Source: Paramecium octaurelia
Taxonomy: Eukaryota; Ciliophora; Oligohymenophorea; Peniculida; Parameciidae
Reading direction: 5' to 3'
Length of the DNA stretch: 64,000 nt
Assembly: GCA_905182995.1 (NCBI GenBank)
Contig: CAJJDP010000127.1
Span: 121,095 to 185,094 of the forward strand
Position 1 is the first letter of the stretch, and the number at the start of each line of letters is the position of its first letter. Below the pieces are notes generated by a model. It saw nothing but the letters and a program-made list of their open reading frames with translations. It made no database searches and was not told where the DNA came from. Positions 1 to 10,910 of this stretch are shown here, piece after piece. A program made the position numbers and the translations under genes.

Positions 1-424
1 TTTTTCCCATGATCTTAAGTAATTGATATTGGAAAACAAAAAACAAATATTAAATCAGAATACTATTGCTTAGACTAAGATCGAATAAGAACATATGGTT
101 AACTTATCTTAAAAGCTTAAATTCAACATCTCTAATGTAATTGACAATCAAACTAATTCAAGATTTCATGAATAATATGTTATTAATTACATCAACATTG
201 CTTATCTATGCAAAAATAGGAAGATGATAAGAAAGGATAATATTAACATCTTAAATCAGTTTGAAGAATTATAGATCAGAAAAGATAGTTCTGCTGAGGA
301 ATTGATAGACCTCCCAGAGAGTCCACGTAACACTCTTCTTGAGAAGATGAAACACGCTCCTGTGGTGAAAGCCAAATTCAAAGATTTTCCAAATATTAGA
401 TCAAAGTCCTAGATAGATATGTGA
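1..424 (+). CDS. 3' end of an unrecognised gene (5' end outside window)
   Basis: An open frame runs from the window edge to TGA at 422-424, with eight TAA/TAG codons read as Gln on the way. About 140 C-terminal residues are visible. They are polar and rich in Lys, Asn and Gln, with an acidic/Pro segment (ELIDLPESPRN) and a basic end. I see no domain. The stop lies 28 bases from the stop of the convergent kinase gene, a normal spacing here. The start and any introns lie outside the window. Function unknown. Confidence 0.6.
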
Positions 425-452
425 ATAATTAACTAATAATTAATAACTAATA

Positions 453-1925
453 TCATTCTTAAAAAAATAGCAATACTTCTGACTTTGTAGTCCTGTGTTG
501 TAGTTTATAGTTGAATTAAAACTATTAATTTTGTTTTCTCTCCAACATGGGATAATTGACCAAAGACTTATCCTTTTTGCTTTGTTCCAAAATTAAGTTA
601 TCCAGCTCATCAAATTCGAATTGATGTAAACTATTGATTTTTGGGCTTTGTAAAGGGCTAGGTATTATTTATAACTGCTTAGTATTTGGGGAAGAGAGTT
701 GTGAGCCTGTGCTTACTAAAGTGTTACTCACTCCACTTCTTTGAAATCTTCCATGATCCTAATTGAAAATCTTATGATTAAGAGCTTGTGCTGCAGTAAG
801 TCTATGGAAAGGATTTCTAGCAAGCAAACTTTGCAGGAAGTCCAAGGCATCCCCGCTGACATTGACAATACTCCAATCGATCAATCCTTGTTTATTCAAT
901 TTGACTCTTTTGTTGTAATCATCTGAATCAAACGGGTTTTGTCCAGTCAGCATCTAAAAGAGCACAATTCCAGCACTATACACATCAACTTTGAAATCAT
1001 ATAGTTTGTTCTACAGCAATTCTGGAGCACAATAGCCTGGTGTTCCACAATTTGTAAATAGGTATTGGCCATCCTTCCTATAATGATCTGCCAAACCAAA
1101 ATCGGTTAATACCAGTTCATCTGAATTCCTAAACATGATGTTCTCTGGCTTAATATCTCGATGTAGAACACCAAGATTATGCATATGATCCAAAGCAACT
1201 AGTAATTGACGAATATTGCTAAAAGCTCTTTTTTCACTAAGTCTTGATTTTTTTATTTCTTATCGCAGATTGCCTCCCAACAACAATTCAAAAACTACAA
1301 ATATAAATTATTCAGATTCAAAGGATTCATAATATTACATTAAGTTGGGATGCTCAAAAAGACGAGCTATTTCCAGTTCTTTGGCCAAAGCAATTTTATC
1401 ACTTGGTAGTATCAACAAGGATTTTTCAAAAGTCTTAACAGCAAACTCCTTCTAGTTACTCTTATTCTTTACTCTATAAACCTAAGTTCTAAAAGGAATA
1501 CATACCTTTCCATAAGTACCTTATCCCATTAATTTGAGAATGGAGTACTTTTGAGTGAAATTTGATTGAATGCACTACTTTTTCAGTTTATCCAACAATT
1601 CTTCTATCTTACCGTATATTTCAATATGATTTTATCCAAATCCTAATTTGCATCCCTCTCCAAATACATTATGCTTCACCATTTCCAATTGAGAATTTCC
1701 AATATCACAAACTTTCCACTTCTATAATAATCTATATGGATAGTATTACGTGATTCCTGCATTTATAGAGGTTTTAACCTTGTAAGAATAGGCTAGTTTC
1801 CCTAAAGACTCCTAATTTGTGGGAAACATGAAAACAGCCACTTATACTTGAGTCTACTGGTTTACTACTTGGAGTCCAAAGTGAAGTTCTGTTGGATTGA
1901 AGCAAAAAGTTACAAATCTTTACAT
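453..1925 (-). CDS. Ser/Thr protein kinase, CAMK-like, with PH-like N-terminal extension
   Basis: 482 residues from ATG 1923-1925 to TGA 453-455 after removing one 24-nt intron (1482-1505) that splits the glycine loop (GQGTYGK / VYRVK). Kinase landmarks: AVK lysine, HRDIKPEN near residue 245, DFGLAD near 267, and GTPGYCAPE near 294. The first ~130 residues are beta-strand-like with a Trp-containing core (LLQKWKV) and resemble the PH-like leader of many ciliate kinases. A Ser/Thr/Gln-rich tail follows. The kinase at 47158-48664 has the same layout, so the two are probably paralogues. The kinase call is firm. Substrate and subfamily are not readable; CAMK-like rests on GTPGYxAPE and general similarity. 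Confidence 0.88.
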
Positions 1926-2003
1926 TGTTACTATTATCGATCATTTATAATAATATAGTAATTTTCAATTACAATCTAACCCAATAAATGTAATAATTAA
2001 TTA

Positions 2004-3308
2004 ATGAAATTTTTCATTATTATTACACTTGCATTATGTTTATACATAATACTTGATATCCTATTAAACAATCAAATGTGGGAGGCTAACACTGTCCTTA
2101 CAGTTTATTTATAGGAACACTAATTTCCAGGGGAAAAAGAACTATTTCTGTTTTTTTCATATTCTCTATTTGCAATGCCAGGAATAGCATTAATAGCATT
2201 TTTGTTTTTCGACAATAAATTAGGAGCCTTGCTTTATGCTTGTTTGATTTAAGCAGTCTTTGCAGAGAATTCAATTCTCAAAAACATATACCATCAAGCA
2301 AGACCATATTTTATCGAAGATCAAATACAACCCTATGAGTGCAATAAAGAATACGGGAAGCCTTCCGGTCATGCAATGTCATCATCAGCTATGTGTTTTC
2401 TCGTCCCCTGTATAATATTCCCTGTCATTTTAAAGGATCAATCAAAGTAATTCAAATTTATGAAATTATGAAATAGTTACAAATACCCATTTTATTTTAG
2501 AGTAATTATCATTTCTATAGTCACCGCTTGGACATTTATGACTGGACTGTCTAGAGTTTTCATGGGCGTTCATTCCTTCGGATAAATCCTACTCGGTTGG
2601 GTCTATACAGCCTATACCATAATAATATATTTGCGTTATTTTCACACTCCAATTTCCAATTACATCAAGTAATGTTTACAGCCTGGATCATAAGGAGTGT
2701 CCAGTAATGTGATTAAAGGAGTGGGATTATTTGCTTTTGGATGGACATGTTTATCAATTTTACTCTTTGAATTCAATCATGAAGTATTTCTTGATGAAAG
2801 TGAAGTGGAGGGGTGGTTGAATGCTCTGTATTAGAAGTGTGAAAATCAAACAACTCATTATAACATTAACAGTCCATAAGTTTTACATAACATTTGTTTT
2901 AGTTTGAGCTTATATATTTGGTTTCCTTTTAGTTTTCTCTTGGGAATCAAGTTAAGTAAAGGAATTTACAATGAAAATCAGTTCAGTATCAATTATAAGT
3001 TGCTAAACTTCTGGTAGAAACTTAGCAGAGTATTGATATTCCTGTTATTGCTTTCTACTTTGGTTCCTATAATTTTAATCAAATATTAAAATACTTACGC
3101 AGAAGCATTCGGAAAGGTATACAATATGTAGATTAACTAGATCCTTCCAATTTCCATTTTAAGTGGATTGATTATCACTTACATCTACTCATAGATTTTA
3201 AATTACTTCAAACTTACGATTGAGGGAGATTTTATATAAATATCACCTTCGTTAGTTTCAACACCAGAAGGATACAAGGCCAGCGAATTAGGGTAGTTAA
3301 ACTTTTGA
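2004..3308 (+). CDS. PAP2 / glucose-6-phosphatase-like membrane phosphatase
   Basis: 424 residues with one 30-nt intron (2447-2476) that contains an in-frame TGA. The three PAP2 motifs are in order: K-x6-RP (KNIYHQARP, near residue 93), PSGHAM (near 119) and SR-x5-H (SRVFMGVH, near 170). The residue four after the catalytic His is Gln (TAA codon) where most PAP2 enzymes have Asp; glucose-6-phosphatases also have Gln there. Hydrophobic segments run the whole length, so it is a polytopic membrane enzyme expected to dephosphorylate a lipid phosphate, polyprenyl phosphate or sugar phosphate in the ER. The His and Arg ligands are all present, so it should be active. The substrate cannot be told from sequence. 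Confidence 0.85.
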
Positions 3309-3385
3309 AGAAATGTGGAATGTAATTTGATAATTAAAGGTTCTCAAATATATTTTATTAAGAAATTCAATATTATTATTAAATT

Positions 3386-5391
3386 ATGCAAAATCTTTAT
3401 AATTAAATACCTTTGTTCATAACAAGTAACGAATTTATTAATCTAGAGTGATCAAGGGATTGGATATCTTTGGATAGTCTATTACATTAAATATTAACAG
3501 ATAGAAAACATATACAACAATTTTTGGAGGATTGTCATCTATACTTATTATAGCCATTCTTATTGCATTCTTTTAATCCAATATTATATCATTTTTCAAA
3601 AAAACAGGAGTCATTTTTTCTACTTAAACCTCATTCGATCCAAACCCTGATAAAATTGTAATGAACATATAAAATTATATGGCTGCATTTTCTATAGAAT
3701 AGAGTAATTTTGTAGATAAGCCCCTGTTCAATATTACGATAGAACAAAGGTAAGTACACATACATATTAATTTAGGTATTACTAAAGAGATAACCAAGGC
3801 AATTTGATTAAATAAATTAATTATTTATAATTGGAACCATGCACATTAGATCATTTTTAATTAGTTTTAAATTAACCTGATTACGATTTCGAATCCGAAT
3901 ACTATAAGCTTTAATTAAATTAATGGCTTTGTCCACAGTAATTAAATGACTGATAATTTTAGAAAAGATTTTTAATTTACTATTTAAGGAACTTTCACTA
4001 GCAATTCCTTTGATTTTATAAGAGTGATTGTAAGTGATTGTGATGATACCTAAAGTGGATATTAGAATTGGAAACCTACTTGTGCTTCCCAATCTTCGTA
4101 AGCCGAATATTTAAATGCACATGAATCATTTAAGTTGTAAATCTATCAAGTCAACAACGTTGTTAATCCTAATTCTCCAAAACAATATTATTAGTCATAT
4201 CTTGATGGAGAGATGTACTTTACTTTTATCCCTTAAAAATTGTCAAGATCAGCTAATTTATTTTTCAGAAAATACTAATTCTAAAATGATGATTCCTTAT
4301 TACCATTTTAGTAAGATTTATACATATTGGTTAGATCGATTAATTAAAAAGAATTGGTTGTGAGATAAAGCGTAGATTACAGAGATCTAACAGAAATTGG
4401 AAGATAGGGTGATAAAAATTATGCTATTGTTTATTTAAGAAGAAGTCAATTCTCAGAATATATAAATAGGAGATTCACTAAAATCGATGAATTATTGTCC
4501 TTTCTTGGGGGATTTTTATAAATTATGATTGCAGGTTTCGGAATATTTATTATGTATTATAATAAATTATAATGTAACTTTATTAATCATATACTAGTAC
4601 AAATTGAATTATCAAATAAACTATTTAACTTTCCAGAAAAATATGGAAAAGCAAAAATCAAGAATAATCAAGTTCAGCAAACCTTAGAAAGTTCAATGTA
4701 CAATGACTCTAAATTTATTATAAATTCTGAGCAAGGAGCATCTAAAGCCACACTAATTATTGATAAAGAAAAATGCACAATTACAAAATCTATTTTTAAA
4801 TTATTTGAACAATCTTAAAGATTAAAGTTATCTCTGAAATCATTAATAAATCATTTATCATTTAAACTGATTTTTAATAATGATGAAACTAAACTGTTTT
4901 AGAAAGCCATGTATAAGATTGATCAAATATTATAGGGATACAGTAGATTAGAATTTGGACATTTAAGAAATCCTCTATTAATTGTAGGAAATATTCAAAT
5001 TGAAGGCATTGATATTGAAAAAGCAGTAAATAACGTTATTCAATTTTACGCCTAAACCAAATTTGACATTAAAGGATGAGGAGCAAGTTCCAAATAGATT
5101 AATGTTTGAATAAACACTTTCAGAGGATGAGAAAAAGGGATCACAAAAAGATGAGTTAATAAGCGAACTTTACAATGTAAAGCATAGACATTATTATATA
5201 AGGCTTGGGTTGAAATTAAATCTGATAAAACATAGAATGTCTGTCAATATGAGTTAAATCAGAGACTCAATCAAGGATTAGGAGGTGAAATTCAATAAAT
5301 TTTTTCAGATTATGCCGAAACTGAGAATAATCTAAAGAAATAAAAGGAAAATTCTTAATAGAAGAGGCTAATAGAACTTTAGACTTTATGA
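3386..5391 (+). CDS. Two-TM ciliate membrane protein, pair member A
   Basis: 610 residues after removing seven short introns (3426-3448, 3750-3775, 3938-3962, 4311-4334, 4574-4597, 4911-4935, 5177-5202). The layout is a short cytoplasmic start with LDIFGQ, one TM (GGLSSILIIAILIAFFQ), a ~350-residue luminal or extracellular region with paired cysteines (WLCP, DCDD, TCAS), a second TM (GGFLQIMIAGFGIFIMYYN) and a helical C-terminal tail. It is clearly paralogous to 13760-15766: WLCP, SYLDGEMYFTF and YRDLTE are shared and every intron position matches. The start is placed by that comparison; the first exon is short and the first splice is the least certain. I do not recognise the family. It may be an adhesion or surface protein, but that is a guess. 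Confidence 0.75.
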
Positions 5392-5441
5392 GAAAATTAT
5401 TATTTTATGTTAGAGATGTTTTTTAATGTATGAAATACAAA

Positions 5442-8400
5442 TCATCCTTCAGAATCAGGATTTACTTAACTAATCTTAATGCTTCTGCGAGGAGTGAAAC
5501 GTTTTCTTTGAAATACATTTTTAAGTTCAACAATTTTTGATATTGACAGTCCAGGTTTGCGACCAAAGTTTCTACTTGTTTTAAGTGAACGTTCTCTCTA
5601 TTGAATTTTCAAAAACTTCATTACGTACTCAAATGGAAAGTACATATAATAGATCAGCTTATTCATATAATTGAAATGATGAATGGGTCTGTTTCGTAGT
5701 TCCTACAAGACCTTATTGATATTGTGACTAACCATATAGAGGTCGTAATTTTTAACGATTTCAAATTAATCTAATCCCTACTCTGATTTAAACTTGAGGT
5801 AGAGCATTTCTATATCTAAAATGGAATTGAAATTCTCTAACTATTCATTAATAGCAGATTTCCTCATTTTTAGATAGAGTTGTTCAATTTACAATTGCAT
5901 CATCTCATTAAAATCAGTTAATTAGTTTAGTTCAATGTCCAGCTAAGATTATTAGGGTTGCTGCTATTGGTATTTGCTCAAGTAGTTCTTCTTATACATG
6001 GATAATTTAGCAGTGGTATATTTATTAAAAGGAGGAGGTTTAAGATCAAAGTCATATTGATTATGTCCTCTCTTGACTGAATGATTATTATCGTAGGAAC
6101 TTTAAGAATCCATGATGCCTTATTTTCGCCGATGATTTTGGGAATGAATCATGCTGTGGATTGGACTGATCGGTTGCGGAGGAAAGTTGTTGGAGGAGGA
6201 AAAGTTTTGGGACAATAGGATGGAGTCTTGCTTTCTCAAGAGGATCTATTGATTAGGGTCATGGGTTGGAGGAGCAGAGATATTCTCATCCGATTTCATA
6301 GGGTTTTCATCAGATTCCTGTTCAAACACTAATTATTATTGCAGTTGGGATTTGATTAATTTTTATTTTTCGTTCTGGAAGTAGAGTGTAAATTATTCGA
6401 TAATATCCAAATCAGTTAGGGTCTAGAAGAGATCTTTGGTTCTTTTTTAAGATCGTTTCCATTCATTTCTTTCTTATGGTTTGGAGTATAAGTGTCTTTT
6501 AACTACAACTTCTCGATCAATAGTAAGTTTGAGCTATGGACATCCAATGAGATCATGGTCATGTTGTTTACAGGCTGCACAATAGACTCCATAAGGTAAT
6601 TATTTCTTTAGGATACTCAATTTGATACTGTCTTTGAGTTGACAATAATGTTGATAGTCTTTGGGGAAATTGTTCAGGACTGCAAGAAAATCGATCTAAT
6701 TAAAATTGAAGAAGCGAATACTTTACTAAGAGTCAACAGACTAACGTAACCAATGGCTTAGTAGATTTGAGTGGTTTCATTTTCAGTGACGAAATCTTAC
6801 ACTTAAAGGAATTATCCCTAACATTAGATACCTTTGAGTGAATGACGATGTCGATTGAGGTATTGTAATTGACCTTACTCGACAAAGCAGAGATGTGGCT
6901 GCTTGATATTGCCAAGTGTAAAGATGGAGAAGGTGTTTTAAGGTTGTATGATAGTTCGAGCAATGTGACAAGATAGAGCATTCTAAAATTCTAGGCTAAA
7001 ATTACTGGATAAAAAGGAGCAATGACTAAAAAATACACTATTTGATTATTGCCTTAACTCCTACTTCAATTCTTCTGATAATTCGCCTAATAGTTATTCT
7101 TCCTATTGTAGATCTATTTCAGCCTCTTCTTTCCATCTGAAATTAAGATACTCTCGAATTCTACAATCTATGGGTTATGATTACCTATACTAGAGTCCAT
7201 AGGGAATATTTCGTTTATGCATGTATCGATTGATGACTCTTATTTTCTTAATCCTCTCAACCATGTTTTGATTGATTTCTTTGATTATAATACCAATCGT
7301 ATTGACACTGTAACTAAACCATAAGCAAGCCCCCATTATGAAAAAGATTGCCACAATTTTCTCATTCGAACTCTTAGGTACATTATCACCATACCCTATG
7401 GTTAACATAGTGACAATAGCAAAGTAGAATGCTTCTAAGTATTGTGCTTACCATGGTTACTGATCCAAAAACTTGTATTAAATCCAGGAATCCTCAATAC
7501 TCAGATTGGAGTTGAAATACCAGATGCATGAAAACACGTGTAAAATGTACATGAGGGTTAAAATCAATTTCAATAGACTGATGATTCCTTTTTGAGATTT
7601 ACTGAAGTATTGTGATTCTTCGCTCTTTTGTATGACTTCACTGATATATTTGAATTGCATCAAAGATGTGAGCAATATAATTAGATAATATTTTGAGATC
7701 TCTTCTCCATTTTTTATGCAATAATAAAACAGTGGTGTTAGAGTTAGTACATCTATAAATAACACGCTGAATATTTATTGCCGAACAATTTCAAAACGAT
7801 CCAAAACAGCATGGCCTTTCACATAGCATATAGTATTTAATCTTATCAACACATCGAAAAGTAATAAAGACGAGAGTAAAGTAGTGAGTGGCAAAATCTA
7901 ATGAAACAAAATGCCAGGGTTATAAGCAATCTCAAGTGGTATTAATACCAATAGAATCAATCTAATTAATGTTATGAAGTAGTCCCACATCAATTTCTTA
8001 GGACTCTCTGGATGGAACTGAGGAATCTTTGAAAATCTCTCATATGCGTATTTCCTCATCATTTGGTATTTCTCTTTTATTGATACATATACGGGATTCT
8101 CAGGTTTCACCAATGTATGTTACCGAAAAAGTCGGGAGACATTACGAATTTAAAAAACAGGACTTGCAAACTTCATTTAAGTTAGCATAACCTAACTAAT
8201 GTTGAGCGCTTAATTTACTTATCAGATCCCTGATCATCAATCAGCTAAAGGTGACTCTCGTTTATGTTTTGCAATTTTTATCGATGACTTCGGATTTTCT
8301 ACACAAACCGTTTCACAAAGAAGAATGCCATCAAACTAACACCAGTACGCTAAGCTCTTTTTGTCCATTCTGGGAGTAAGGCCTATTTAGGAGTCTAATC

Positions 8401-8577
8401 AACCTCATTCGTCCTTCTAGTGTCCAGTTGCGACTTGATCACAAAGTTAGGACTATTAAATGTTCCTCGTAAACCAGTATTCAAGTACTCTTGTTCATAT
8501 TCCAATTCATTGATGGCTTACAATTCCTGTATTGGAGAAAAATTGTGTTGTTGGTACAAGAGATTTGATTAATTCAT
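5442..8577 (-). CDS. Cyclic-nucleotide-gated-type K+ channel with CCHC zinc knuckle
   Basis: 1030 residues, with introns at 8196-8218 and 6726-6745. Six TM segments lie between residues ~185 and 420, with pore TIGYGDN (filter codons 7385-7402), so K+ selectivity is expected. A C-linker (LSEELKQEL) leads into a cNMP-binding-like fold at about 520-610, ending in the helix DFLAVLNNFPKDY. The phosphate-binding cassette is weak (no clear GE...R..A), so ligand binding is doubtful. Directly after it comes C-x2-C-x4-H-x4-C (CAACKQHDHDLIGC, bases 6540-6581), then a conserved KRHLYS. The last ~350 residues are Gln/Ser-rich and helical. The start is the first ATG of the open frame, 132 residues before the first TM. 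The protein acts at the plasma or ciliary membrane. Confidence 0.88.
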
Positions 8578-8858
8578 AATTGTATTAATAATTGTATTAC
8601 ATTAACTCTATTGATTGTAAATTGATTTAGAATTTTAATAAATATAATTAAGCTATATTGACTATTTATTGTAATGATGGAATTCAATTTGCGGTTTCAT
8701 TTTCAGATGTAATTCCATTGGTACTATTCTGGAAAGTAATATTCATAGAATTATCTAATTTAATATCATCTAAGTCAATATGTTTAATCAAATTAATCCA
8801 ATTTTACAATAAATTATTGTATTGAGTTTTCCCCATTCGAATAAATATTAATTAATTA

Positions 8859-10758
8859 ATGTAACAAGACCATTAATATGAAAACACATACTACTAACCA
8901 AAAGGACTCAACATGCATCTCAGACAAACTAATAAACCCTTTCTCTTACCTCAAACAGAAGCCAGCACTCATCGTTTTTCCTAAATAGACTACATTACAG
9001 AACCCACTTCGAGTATGGTGGATCCTCAAGGACCACAAACTGATAGAACGCATATCAAGAACAATAGATAGATTGTTAAACAAATCAAACCTGCCAGAAT
9101 CGAACCCGAATCAAATATTCTAAACGAAGAGAAGAACAAACTACAAACTAAGTTTAATTTGCTAGACTCCTTCACTATAAGGCATTCTTAACACCAATTA
9201 CAAATTAAAAATGAAATCAAATAAGATGTTTTATAGAGGAAGTTTAGTGAGCAAAAAATAGGATTTAAAGTATAACAATTAGATGAAGAACATGAATCCC
9301 ATTTAATATTAAGAAGAAATCAGTTCTTTTACACCTCTTTACGAATAAAAGATCGATATTCTCCATTGACTCTTCAAATAAGAATTAAATAGGGTGATCC
9401 AAATACAAGATTGAGAATATTTGCATCACCCAAATTCATCTAGCCAAATCGCTTTAATGCTTCGGTTGAGGTTAGCGGAAGGTAATTAAAATATACCTCC
9501 AACTCGGAGCTCTTTTAGGAAGAAACTCTCTATGTGGCAATTTTGGCCCTAAATGAACTATCTATTGGTATTAACATTGAATTTGGAAGGCCAACTACTA
9601 AAAGAGTTGTGCAAAGAGAAAGAAAAGAAAAATCTGTCTATGAATTTCCTCCTGATTTAGAACTTCAAATAGAAGAAATTATGATGAGAAGAAGACTTCG
9701 TTATGCCAATTAATAGAATTACGTAGAGCTTAATAAATGTTCCTAAATGTCTCGGAGAACTCTAGACAAACCTTAAACTCCTAAACACTTAGAAATCAAA
9801 CAAAAAATTAGAACTCTTAAAGTTGAGCAAAACCTAAAAAGAATGGCTTAATTGTAAGTTCATGACATTGCCTAATAAATCCATAGAAAATAACTAGAAA
9901 TGTAAAGAGAAATAAAACATCGAGAGTATGTCTAAAAGTCTTGGTTTAAGATTGTTTGCCTAATCAATATTTTAGCTCCTGGCATTAATGAATTTATAGA
10001 AAATCAAAGATAATTAGTGGCTAAAAATATGAAAAAATAGATCTCTTTAATCTAATTATTAAATAAAATTAAGAAAAAAGTAGAAAAATTTGGACCTAAT
10101 TGCAAATTAAGGACTATATTGTAAGGAAAATAGTAATTTATTTAAATATTTGTATAGTTGTTTAGAATTGATTGCGAAAAATTCAAGGATGAAGGCTAAG
10201 AAAAGAGCTCAAAAGATAATTACACAAATGTTGCAAAACAACATTACTTGCTTTATTACTGAGAGCAAAGGCACTCATGTTGTCAATTTAAGTAATGCGA
10301 AAAACCATATGAAGTAAAGAAATGCGTGAATCGATTAGTGAAGCACAAAATCAGTAGAATTGAGTTTATGAGCAATCTCAAACTATATCTGAGTGTCTAG
10401 TATAAGCAGTTGTATCAAATAGCCCTTAGGTACAGTAAATAAAGTGATTCAGCTAAGAATAAAAGAGATCCTATACATTTTCTCCTATATGATGCGTAAA
10501 TAGAAAATTGTTATTAGTTCCTTTCTGCATTAAATGACTAAGAAATTGTTAAGTCATGTGTTTGAAAAGTGGAATAAGAACTTCATTACTTTTAGAAATG
10601 CAACAAAAGAAGAAAGAGAAAAAAAGGGCAAGAAAGGAATAGCCCTATTTTGGCAACCTCCAAAACTTTTCGAATTACCTTAAGATATTGTAGTTAGACT
10701 TTTCTTGTTTGAGGAGCTTGAGAAGAGAGGACTGATAACTGGAGAATATAAAGAATGA
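8859..10758 (+). CDS. Unrecognised protein with PPC-like beta-sandwich, helical C-half
   Basis: 607 residues with three inferred introns (10133-10157, 10292-10314, 10395-10422). Residues ~120-220 alternate hydrophobic strands with turns (LTLQIRIKQGDPNTRLRI, then VSGRQLKYTS, then ETLYVAILALN, then IGINIEFG). This resembles the secreted or ciliary PPC-type sandwich, although no signal peptide is present. The second half is basic and helical, with a run of K/E segments. ATG 8859 is chosen over the internal ATG at 8913 because it is in frame and nothing separates them; 8913 remains possible. Introns 2 and 3 were placed only by restoring frame. Role unknown; similar sandwiches occur in axonemal proteins, which is an inference only. 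Confidence 0.6.
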
Positions 10759-10910
10759 AAAATAATGATACTAATGATATTGATCCCAGCATTATATAGT
10801 ATAATTTTAGAAATACTTTCTGGGTACTTTCACACTAAAGATTATAATTTAACAGTATCTAAAAATTTCGGTTATTTTAAATAATTGATACAATTATGAA
10901 TTAGATTTTT

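Noticed and set aside
4911-4935. Apparent +1 frameshift in membrane protein A relative to its paralogue
   Set aside because: The 25 bases are a GT...AG intron at the same position as a 30-nt intron in the paralogue; removing it restores the aligned frame.
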